Below are positions 1 through 6,592 of a DNA stretch of 64,000 nucleotides, piece by piece. Location of the stretch: contig NZ_JAAUVN010000001.1 of NCBI RefSeq assembly GCF_012030425.1, positions 62,001 to 126,000 on the forward strand. The letters are read 5' to 3'. How positions within the stretch are numbered: the first letter of the stretch is position 1; every line of letters begins with the position of its first letter. The DNA is from Sphingobacterium sp. B16(2022) (GTDB taxonomy: Bacteria > Bacteroidota > Bacteroidia > Sphingobacteriales > Sphingobacteriaceae). A program made the translations under genes and the position numbers. The notes below the pieces were generated by a model. That model did no database searches, was not told the origin of the DNA, and worked only from the letters and a program-made list of their open reading frames with translations.

Positions 1-87
1 GATGCTTTATATGTTGAAGATGGTATTACTAGTGTAATGTATAGTAAAGATTTTTACTTTACTTTTAGATCTCAGTATTGCGTGTGA
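1..87 (+). CDS. possible 3' end of a truncated gene
   Basis: Frame 1 is open from the window edge to a TGA at 85-87 and would give a 28-residue C-terminus starting DALYVEDGIT. The amino-acid mix is plausible, but the piece is too short to assign to a family. It could equally be a chance open frame. Confidence 0.3.
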   Translation, partial: DALYVEDGITSVMYSKDFYFTFRSQYCV

Positions 88-374
88 TAATTGCAAAACT
101 TGGTGATCATATCAGTATGATTTATGTACAAAGATTACAACTTGCTCCCTAAGGGCAAGAAATTCCAGTAACAAATTTAACACGTGATATTTTTAGAAGA
201 ATGTACTATTTAATCAAAAACATGCATTTTTTATTCATTATTGAATGTCTTAAGCAGTATTTGATAAGTTTTTTTTAGATTTATTTAATTTCGTTATTCT
301 GAAGCAGTAGAATTATTAAAAAGGTATCACTAAATTTATAGTAATAATTTAAAATATAGAAATTATCATAAAAT
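88..374. other. intergenic, nothing recognised
   Basis: AT-rich stretch without a convincing ORF, hairpin or canonical TAnnTTTG box. A TAAATTTA sequence near 330-340 is one base off the -7 consensus and might serve the membrane-protein gene that follows. Confidence 0.4.
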
Positions 375-1007
375 ATGTTCGGTTTTCTTTTTTTAGGACT
401 GGCGTTTCTTTTCATTGTTATTTTTTATTTTGCAATTGGGCGAAATAGGCCGATGTTGATCCTGAATGGGATCTTGACAACGATCATTGGTGGCCTGTCT
501 TTTTTAGGTATTTTTAGGGCTTATCCACCATTATTTATAATGGCTTTAATCGGTAGCATTTTGTTGAATGTTGCTATATATCGGAAAGTGAAGAGCGCTC
601 GGGTAAACGTCACGTTATTATTGATAATTCAGTCGCTTAGGATCGTCATTGAGTATTATCTTTATCAGTTATATCTCGAAAAATTAATTCCTCAGATTAT
701 GACTTTTAAAGGTTTTAATTTTGATATTATAATAGGGATATTCAGTGTTGTGTTTCTGGTTATTTCCTTATTCAGGAAATCTATCTTGAATAATTGGATA
801 TTTGCACTGTGGAATTATGCTGGTATTGTTTCGCTGATTTCCATTGTCCTTATAGGGATATTTTCCTCCCCGGTACCGATACAGCAATTTAGTTTTGATC
901 AGCCCAATGTTGCCGTTCTTTGTTTTCCTTATGCATTACTGCCAACAATTATTGTTCCTATAGCACTATTGTCACATATATTACTGCTAAGAGATAGAAA
1001 GCGGTAG
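375..1007 (+). CDS. hypothetical multi-pass membrane protein
   Basis: A 210-residue protein made almost entirely of hydrophobic stretches, about six or seven predicted membrane segments (roughly residues 1-21, 26-46, 50-68, 79-97, 112-133, 141-163, 178-204) separated by short basic loops such as GRNRP and RKVKS, ending in basic RDRKR. No catalytic motif or family signature is recognisable, so no function is assigned. It stands alone on the plus strand and is separated from the convergent secreted amidase gene by a symmetrical terminator. The start is an ATG with no clear Shine-Dalgarno, which is normal in Bacteroidota. Confidence 0.7.
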   Translation: MFGFLFLGLAFLFIVIFYFAIGRNRPMLILNGILTTIIGGLSFLGIFRAYPPLFIMALIGSILLNVAIYRKVKSARVNVTLLLIIQSLRIVIEYYLYQLYLEKLIPQIMTFKGFNFDIIIGIFSVVFLVISLFRKSILNNWIFALWNYAGIVSLISIVLIGIFSSPVPIQQFSFDQPNVAVLCFPYALLPTIIVPIALLSHILLLRDRKR

Positions 1008-1085
1008 AATAATTTTTTATAATTATAATGAGAATTTAAACAGGTAGAAGCTGTTGAAAGTGCGGAAGTAATATTACTATTTAAG

Positions 1086-1124
1086 TACAAAGTCTGTCTC
1101 TTATCTTGAGAGACAGACTTTGTA
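1086..1124. terminator. bidirectional hairpin terminator
   Basis: A perfect 16-bp inverted repeat (TACAAAGTCTGTCTCT at 1086-1101, its complement at 1109-1124) with a 7-nt loop lies between the convergent membrane-protein and PNGase F-like genes. It lacks a long T-tract, so termination efficiency is uncertain. Confidence 0.6.
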
Positions 1125-1148
1125 TAGCAGTATTGCTTATTATTGATA

Positions 1149-2849
1149 TTATTGGGTTATCAAATAAGCAGATACTAAATATTTACTTTCTGTTTTCTCA
1201 AATTCGGCATCTGGTATAGCTATCTTTATGCTATGCTTGCCTTTTTTTAGTGGTCCTAAATTGATAACACGAGTAGGAACTGGTCCTCCTGGGCACCAAG
1301 AACGACGTTCTTTACTGATGTTTCCGAAATATATACCATTTGGTTGCGTATTATAGATTTCGTAAGGTGTACAGTCCTGGTTCATATCTATACGTATATA
1401 TTCTTTAGCATCCAAATCAATAATGTGCTGTCTCCAATTGTATTCTTCTCCACCTTCAGCTGCACCATGACCAGATGAAATAAGATAAAGAACAGTCGTC
1501 TTGGTGTCTTCAGGTAATTCAAATTCTACCTCTTTACTATTTTTTCCAGCTGTTTTGTCCTTTCCATCTAAACTGTAGTAGCTTAACAGGGAAATTGCTT
1601 TTTCCGAAGATAAGGTTGTTTTTTTGTCGCTTATTAAATCAACAGATACGTTGAACGTTAATAATGAACCATCGCATCCGATTACTTCTCTTTGGCCTGC
1701 TCCGGTAGTTCCAAATACTTCTGTTACGAGATACATTTCTTTATCGGTTTGTTTTATCGTACTGATCATCTGATCTATTTGAGCTTCGTAAGGTATATGG
1801 TCTGGATGACGACTTCGGTACATGAACGGTGTCATAATACGTAGTATTTCAAACCGTTCACCCTTTTCCTTGTCAAATTTCTCACCTTTTGGCATAACAA
1901 CTAAAGTCACTCGGCCAATTCTATCGTAATTATCGCAGCCCGCTTTAATTGTAACTTTAATCTTAAGGTTATTGCCAATTTGCTTTATTTCGCTCGGATT
2001 TAACTGGTATAGGTATTCGGAATTAGTGATGCGGGTTACACCTCTAGGAACAGAATTGGTAACAGTTTGGGCATAGCCATCAAAAAAATCAACATTCTTT
2101 AAAATATTGATGGTTACGATTTTTTGTTTTAGTTTTATTAAGCTGGCTGTAATATCCTTACCTAATACAGCTATTTTTTGTTTCTTAGGTAGCTGATCGA
2201 AAAATAGCTGTGCTTTATCGAGGTCAAAAGCAGAACCATCAGTGCTTACATACATCTGCAACGCTTCAGCCGCATATGGTTTGGTAATATGTGTTGATAA
2301 AAACTCTGAAAGCTTTGCAAGCTTGCTGTTTTTTACACTGTCAATTTTTGCATCAACAATTTTACTTTGATTCGTATCTTCTGGTTTTACTCTTCTCTTC
2401 TCCCATCCTAATAATCTTAAAGCAGTGTCTATCTTTAGATAAGGTTTTTTGAAAACCATATAATCATCGTTGGTGGTTGAACCTGTAATTATTGCCTTTC
2501 TTAGGTAGCCTTTTGCATTAATATTTACGATGCTTTGTGAAAGATATAAGTATAAGGAATTAGGATCTGCTAAAGCATTGGGTGAGGTATTGGGCTTTGT
2601 AAATTGTAATGTGGCACGAACATCTACATCGGCAGTACTTTTAAAATGAAATTTGTTGTTTTTAATAACTGTACTGTCTAATACTGCCTGTCCTTTACTT
2701 TGATAAGTCAAATAAATCATTCGGTTGGTAGAATCATAAGTTGGTATGTTGACTATTCCCTGTAATTGAAAGGAAACATCTGTGTTCTTTTGCGCCATCA
2801 CGTTTGCAAATGATAGGACAGTAAACAAAAGCAATAAATACTTTTTCAT
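1149..2849 (-). CDS. secreted PNGase F-like amidase with DUF4369-like N-terminus
   Basis: A 566-residue exported protein. Residues 1-19 form a signal peptide ending VMA|Q. Residues about 25-125 resemble the DUF4369 beta-domain that precedes many Bacteroidota thioredoxin-like proteins. Residues about 285-566 match the two eight-stranded domains of peptide-N-glycosidase F. By comparison with the Elizabethkingia enzyme, CDNYDR (305-310) carries the catalytic Asp (D309, equivalent to D60), E377 in VTEVFG fits E118, E469 in GGEEYNWR fits E206, and R515 before SWCPGGPVPTR fits R248. The family cleaves the beta-aspartylglucosaminyl bond of N-glycans; that this protein deglycosylates glycoproteins is inferred from the conserved residues. 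It is monocistronic and ends at the shared hairpin. The central segment (about 140-285), which includes a long helical linker, is unassigned. Confidence 0.82.
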   Translation of the reverse strand: MKKYLLLLFTVLSFANVMAQKNTDVSFQLQGIVNIPTYDSTNRMIYLTYQSKGQAVLDSTVIKNNKFHFKSTADVDVRATLQFTKPNTSPNALADPNSLYLYLSQSIVNINAKGYLRKAIITGSTTNDDYMVFKKPYLKIDTALRLLGWEKRRVKPEDTNQSKIVDAKIDSVKNSKLAKLSEFLSTHITKPYAAEALQMYVSTDGSAFDLDKAQLFFDQLPKKQKIAVLGKDITASLIKLKQKIVTINILKNVDFFDGYAQTVTNSVPRGVTRITNSEYLYQLNPSEIKQIGNNLKIKVTIKAGCDNYDRIGRVTLVVMPKGEKFDKEKGERFEILRIMTPFMYRSRHPDHIPYEAQIDQMISTIKQTDKEMYLVTEVFGTTGAGQREVIGCDGSLLTFNVSVDLISDKKTTLSSEKAISLLSYYSLDGKDKTAGKNSKEVEFELPEDTKTTVLYLISSGHGAAEGGEEYNWRQHIIDLDAKEYIRIDMNQDCTPYEIYNTQPNGIYFGNISKERRSWCPGGPVPTRVINLGPLKKGKHSIKIAIPDAEFEKTESKYLVSAYLITQ

Positions 2850-3299
2850 ATTTTGAAATTTCGGTTTAAATTGTATTTGTAATTCTTTCTGTAATAAGTT
2901 TTATTCAATTTAAGGTACGAATAGGTCCTTAATGTCGTAAATATCTGTAAAATTTGAAACAAAGCTTCATTTTTGTTAAAATAGAGATTCCTTTTTATTT
3001 ATATGTGTTAGTTTTAATAAAAGACCTTCGCAAGGTCAGTTACTTCGTTTTACTTAAATAAGCATTTTACGTAACATTGAACGATAGTTGCTACCGGATA
3101 TTTAATTTTTATCAAATATAAAGTAGATTTAAAACAACTGTTATAGGATATTTTTTTTAATTTATATGTAATTTCTTTTTAATCGAAAAAATATTTTTAA
3201 ATTGCAGTAATGAGTCATTATATATGACGAAGGTGTCATATCTATTTTTCTTTTGTAGTCTAAGAACTAAACATTTTTATCTTAATAAAATTAGTAGTC
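2850..3299. other. intergenic region between divergent exported-enzyme genes
   Basis: About 450 bp between two divergent genes for exported hydrolases, so it should hold both promoters. It is very AT-rich. A short dyad with arms GTCAT and ATGAC lies near 3212-3226, followed closely by GACGAAGGTGTC, upstream of the choloylglycine-hydrolase-like gene. I see no exact TAnnTTTG box and no ORF. Confidence 0.4.
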
Positions 3300-4361
3300 A
3301 TGAAAACATTTATTAAACAAATTGGAAGCGCTTTGATTTTAACCGCAACTTTAATCGCCTCATCAGTAGAAGCAGAAGCTTGTACAAGAGTGGTTTATAA
3401 AGGTCCAAACAGCACAATTATTACAGCGCGAAGTATGGATTTTTCCATTCCTATTCCTTCTAACTTATGGCTATTCCCAAGAGGAATCGAGCGCGATGGA
3501 AGTACTGGAAAGAATACGATTAAATGGACTTCAAAATATGGGAGCATGACGACTAGTTCTTGGGACATTGCAATATCGGATGGGATGAATGAAAAGGGGC
3601 TGGTTGCTAATATGCTTTGGCTAGTAAGCTCTAAATATCCCGAATTTTCCAAAGATATTGCCGGGAAAAATGGCTTGGCTGTTTCACTATGGGCGCAATA
3701 TGCCCTAGATAACTTCGCGACAGTAGCTGAAGCTGTCGAACATTTTAAGAAAGAAGAATTTGTTGTTGTTACAGACTTTATCCCAGGAACAGATAAGTTT
3801 ACTACTGTCCATCTTTCTATGTCAGATGCAAGTGGGGACAATGCCATTCTTGAATACATTAACGGAAAATTAGTCATACACCACGATCCTGCTTACACTG
3901 TAATGACTAATGATCCGATTTTTGAAGAACAACTTGCGATAAATGAATATTGGAAAGGTATTCCTGGAAGTATATTTCTTCCTGGAACAAACCGTGCTGC
4001 GGATCGCTATGTAAGAGCGTCATATTATATTAAAGCTGTCCCGCAAACAGATGATACCAGAATTGCTGTAGCGAGTGCGTTTAGTGTCATTAGGCAATGT
4101 TCCGTACCTTACGGTATTTCTACTGAGGGTTTTCCTAATTTATCAACAACTAGATGGAGAACAGTTTCAGACCAAAAGAATCTGGTTTACTATTTTGAAG
4201 ATGCACTAAGTCCGAATGCGATCTGGGTAGATTTGAAAAAATTGGATTTTAGCAAGAATGGAAAAATAAAAAAACTGACATTGGATAAAAATCAAATTTA
4301 TGCAGGAGAAACATCAGACAAATTTTTAGATGCTAAGCCTTTTGTATTTCAGGGAATATAA
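3300..4361 (+). CDS. choloylglycine hydrolase family (bile salt hydrolase / penicillin V acylase type), exported
   Basis: A 353-residue Ntn hydrolase of the linear amide C-N hydrolase family. Residues 1-27 form a signal peptide ending VEAEA, and C28 (EA|CTR) would become the catalytic N-terminal nucleophile after cleavage. Other family residues are present: R44 and D47 in ARSMDF, N104 in VANMLW, N204 in MTNDP and R236 in DRYVRAS. Bile salt hydrolases are usually cytoplasmic while many Gram-negative penicillin-V-acylase-like members are exported, so a periplasmic amidase acting on acylated amines, N-acyl homoserine lactones or penicillin V is as likely as bile-salt cleavage. The substrate cannot be decided from sequence. 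The gene is monocistronic and ends before a 21-bp hairpin. The 160-residue open frame on the opposite strand is a shadow. Confidence 0.88.
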   Translation: MKTFIKQIGSALILTATLIASSVEAEACTRVVYKGPNSTIITARSMDFSIPIPSNLWLFPRGIERDGSTGKNTIKWTSKYGSMTTSSWDIAISDGMNEKGLVANMLWLVSSKYPEFSKDIAGKNGLAVSLWAQYALDNFATVAEAVEHFKKEEFVVVTDFIPGTDKFTTVHLSMSDASGDNAILEYINGKLVIHHDPAYTVMTNDPIFEEQLAINEYWKGIPGSIFLPGTNRAADRYVRASYYIKAVPQTDDTRIAVASAFSVIRQCSVPYGISTEGFPNLSTTRWRTVSDQKNLVYYFEDALSPNAIWVDLKKLDFSKNGKIKKLTLDKNQIYAGETSDKFLDAKPFVFQGI

Positions 4362-4436
4362 AAGAAAAAAGCAATAGTTATTCAGATTAATTACCGATAC
4401 GGCGATTATTTCAACCTTGTTTAAGGTTTAATTTCT

Positions 4437-4482
4437 CTCAAAAAAGAAAAGCTCAACAAAAGTTGAGCTTTTCTTTTTTGAG
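4437..4482. terminator. perfect 21-bp hairpin terminator
   Basis: Arms at 4437-4457 and 4462-4482 are exact reverse complements around an AAAA loop. The GC-rich core is GCTCAAC/GTTGAGC and the outer part is A/T-tract, so it reads as an intrinsic terminator on both strands. It follows the choloylglycine-hydrolase-like gene by 75 bp. Confidence 0.8.
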
Positions 4483-4803
4483 CCGGGGCTATTATGTAGC
4501 ATGCATTTACACGATTTACCGAAAGGAAATAATTAAGTTATCTATTTAATGGGGTATCAATTATTGAATTGAATTAAAATTTCTATTTAATTGCGTAGTT
4601 GACATATGCAGCATAGATTTTCTAACGCCAAAACAGGTAGGAAAATACTCCGGAAAACTGCAGAAATTCCAGAAAAGCAACGTTGCAAAAATAAAAATAA
4701 ATTATGTGTAGCAGAAGCGGAATTCATAAAACAACGTGGATCATAATATCAATAATAATTTATAACTCTATATAGTTATAATAGGACGATGCACATTCAG
4801 CCT

Positions 4804-4958
4804 TTATTCGGGTCTATTTCGCCCTTTCTTCGGAAAGCCTCTACTGTTTTTCCACCTTGCCTATACTGTGCCTCTACTGTTTTTGTAGAGGCACAGTATA
4901 CAAACAGAATAGGCACAGTTGATATTTCCCGAAGCTTTCCCGAACTGCGTGCGAATAA
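4804..4958. repeat. nested imperfect inverted repeat (structured RNA or MITE-like element)
   Basis: The core is a perfect 16-bp inverted repeat, TATACTGTGCCTCTAC at 4862-4877 with its complement at 4885-4900, around a 7-nt loop TGTTTTT centred on 4881. Further arms sit symmetrically or nearly so: GGAAAGC 4832-4838 with GCTTTCC 4934-4940, and TTATTCG 4804-4810 with CGAATAA 4952-4958, the last pair again centred exactly on 4881. CCTCTACTGTTTTT is also repeated directly at 4838-4851 and 4871-4884 (approximate for the first copy). No target-site duplication was identified. Confidence 0.6.
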
Positions 4959-5096
4959 GTATCGAAGCAGATTACTATTGTTTTATACTGATAATAAGTG
5001 GACAGCTAGTCTTGTCCGCTTTTTAGTTTACACTTGTGGAGTATAAAAAATGTAATTTATTAATATCTAACAGGGTATTTATTATTGTTTGTTAAA

Positions 5097-5141
5097 GTGT
5101 TGAAATATGGGAAACTCGAATAGTTTCCCATATTTCAACAC
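5097..5141 (+). terminator. perfect 20-bp hairpin with T-tract
   Basis: GTGTTGAAATATGGGAAACT (5097-5116) and its exact complement (5122-5141) enclose loop CGAAT and are followed by CATTTTTTT. This is a textbook intrinsic terminator for plus-strand transcription, but no coding gene lies upstream within 700 bp, which suggests an unannotated transcript ending here. Confidence 0.75.
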
Positions 5142-5423
5142 CATTTTTTTATGATTACATCATTGCCACTAAAGATCTCTTTTGTTTAGTACTTCTTCAA
5201 TGGTTCAAGTGTTACATAAGCAACTGATAGGAACTGTGTCATTTAATAAAGTTAGGCGTGATACAAAGTTTTAAAGAAATCTTTTTTAGATATTAACGGA
5301 TTGTAATTTATGGATTATTAAAATGTTATTTTTGATTTACAGTACTTTAAAACTGTTGTTTTTGAACGGGCAAACTGGTATATTTAGATAAAAGTAATTC
5401 AGCTTTCCCAATATTCTAAAAAT

Positions 5424-5657
5424 ATGAGACAGTTAGCAGTTAAAATATTACAGTTGGTAAAAGAAGACAAAGATCTTCAGCCCTTGATGGTAAATGAATC
5501 TTTTCAAGATGAATTGGCAATCTTAGAAAGGACTGGTTTTATTAGAAGTTTTAAGCCTGAAATTGGGCAAAGTCCTTATGAATGCTATGATATTACAAGA
5601 AAAGGTATTGAACGTCTTATTGAATTAGAGGCATCAAATTATAAAAGAGTAGGCTAA
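5424..5657 (+). CDS. small hypothetical protein, possible winged-helix fold
   Basis: A 77-residue soluble protein with an N-terminal helical half (residues 1-36), then ERTGFIRSFKPEIGQSPYECYDITRKGIERLIEL, whose pattern resembles the last helix, wing and C-terminal helix of small winged-helix domains. No family can be named with confidence. The gene is convergent with a LuxR-type HTH gene, and both stop codons fall in one shared hairpin, supporting it as a real gene. There is no obvious Shine-Dalgarno. Confidence 0.6.
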   Translation: MRQLAVKILQLVKEDKDLQPLMVNESFQDELAILERTGFIRSFKPEIGQSPYECYDITRKGIERLIELEASNYKRVG

Positions 5658-5670
5658 TACCTACTCTTTT
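5643..5670. terminator. bidirectional terminator containing both stop codons
   Basis: AAAAGAGTAGG (5643-5653), loop CTAATA, CCTACTCTTTT (5660-5670). The TAA of the upstream gene is in the loop (5655-5657) and the TAG of the convergent gene begins the right arm (5661-5663). A/T runs flank both arms, so the hairpin can serve both genes. Confidence 0.8.
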
Positions 5671-5879
5671 TTATTTATATACCTTTTTAGGGTAATGATT
5701 GCGCCTAATTGAAATAAGGTATGTGCATTATGCTTACGCTTAAGATCATTTAGTGTTTTTTCAATTGATGATAAACTGTAAGGGTTATGCCCCTTTTCTT
5801 TGAGTTCGCGAGCAATTTCAGGCTGTGTTTTGCCCTGCAGTAAGGAGTCAATTAGAAGTTTTTCAAATTCGGTTTGCAT
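5661..5879 (-). CDS. stand-alone LuxR-type helix-turn-helix protein
   Basis: A 72-residue protein that aligns along its length with the C-terminal GerE/LuxR DNA-binding domain: FEKLLIDSLLQGKTQPEIARELKEKG, an insertion-like HNPYSLSS, then IEKTLNDLKRKHNAHTLFQLGAII. The four-helix pattern and the GKT-x-x-EIA core are typical of NarL-type response-regulator output domains. There is no receiver or ligand-binding domain, so it is an orphan effector domain, perhaps an accessory regulator or the remnant of a larger protein. Its TAG lies 3 bp from the stop of the convergent 77-residue gene. Confidence 0.72.
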   Translation of the reverse strand: MQTEFEKLLIDSLLQGKTQPEIARELKEKGHNPYSLSSIEKTLNDLKRKHNAHTLFQLGAIITLKRYINKKE

Positions 5880-6026
5880 TTAATAAAGATAATAAATTCG
5901 TACAACTTATGTATATGTGGTTCTATTATGCTGGGTATGAGATTACTTCGTAAGCATTCTCATTAATCAATTTTGTTTAGATCCCGACGTCGTACATTTT
6001 TTTGCTATAATTTCTCATAAAATAAT

Positions 6027-6059
6027 AAAACCGCATTCAGTTAAACTGAGTGCGGTTTT
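6027..6059 (-). terminator. terminator of tmRNA
   Basis: AAAACCGCATTCAG (6027-6040) pairs with CTGAGTGCGGTTTT (6046-6059) with one G-U pair. On the minus strand it lies just past the tmRNA 3' end and is followed by TTTTATTATT. Confidence 0.8.
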
Positions 6060-6064
6060 ATTTG

Positions 6065-6429
6065 TGGAGCCGGAGAGATTCGAACTCTCGTCCAGTCATG
6101 GTACTGTGTACGCTTTCTACATGCTTAGCTTCTCTTTAATTGTCGAGCGAGGGAAGGTGAGTTGCAGACCTATACCGTACGCCGTATTTGCTGAGTCTTA
6201 CAAGTGATTAGCAAAATCACACCTGCCAGTTCTATTGTTCGATGCCCCGAATGTTAAACCAAAGAACAGGATCTAACGGGACAAATAGCTATGTTAAGTC
6301 TAACTTAAGCAGCTAAGGCGTAGTTTTCTTCGCCAGTTGTAATTGTGAAAGTTCCGATTAAAGTGCTCTACTAACAACGCACTGCATGCTTACATAACCG
6401 TCTCCATCCTGTCAATTCCGGTCGACCCC
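6065..6429 (-). ncRNA. ssrA: transfer-messenger RNA (tmRNA)
   Basis: The minus strand reads GGGGUCGACCGGAAUUGACA at the 5' end and ends ...UUCGAAUCUCUCCGGCUCCA. GGGGUCG pairs with CGGCUCC as the seven-base acceptor stem, and GUUCGAAUC is the T-loop. The resume/tag reading frame at 6334-6305 encodes GEENYALAA followed by TAA, the Bacteroidota-type proteolysis tag. The RNA with SmpB rescues stalled ribosomes and tags the nascent chain for ClpXP-like proteases; clpX and clpP are also in this window. The mature 5' end is placed by acceptor pairing; the terminal CCA is not fully encoded (CAA follows), so CCA is probably added after transcription. Confidence 0.96.
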
Positions 6430-6443
6430 AATTATGTAGATTA

Positions 6444-6451
6444 CAAAAATA
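6444..6451 (-). promoter_or_regulatory. -7 box TATTTTTG of the tmRNA promoter
   Basis: On the minus strand TATTTTTG matches TAnnTTTG and ends 14 nt before the mature tmRNA 5' end. A clear -33 TTTG at the usual spacing is not seen, so support is position plus one element. Confidence 0.5.
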
Positions 6452-6592
6452 CAAATATTATTTCAATTATGAAGGAATATACACGCTTGGAATACAATAT
6501 ATTTTGTATCTTACATATATTGATATACAAACAATTGTTAATCAGAATTGTTATAAGGATGAAATATTCATTGAATCAAAAAATAAATCTAC

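Larger units (their letters stand above)
4362..5423. other. about 1 kb gene-poor region with several strong inverted repeats
   Basis: No convincing protein-coding gene is visible. The region holds a perfect 21-bp hairpin (4437-4482), an approximately 155-nt nested inverted repeat (4804-4958) and a perfect 20-bp hairpin followed by T-residues (5097-5141). An 85-codon open frame at 4789-5046 is mostly the inverted repeat itself and is rejected as a gene. The last 280 bp before the next gene show no recognised structure. Confidence 0.6.

Noticed and set aside
3395..3877. 160-codon minus-strand open frame
   Set aside because: Completely inside the choloylglycine-hydrolase-like gene and without family similarity: a shadow.
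4789..5046. 85-codon open frame
   Set aside because: It is largely made of the inverted repeat at 4804-4958 (ASTVF...CASTVF), has no family resemblance and no promoter or ribosome-binding evidence; more likely non-coding.
4437..5141. Insertion sequence remnant
   Set aside because: No transposase fragment or terminal repeats with target duplication were found; the inverted repeats are hairpin-like. A MITE-like origin of 4804-4958 stays open and is reported as a finding.
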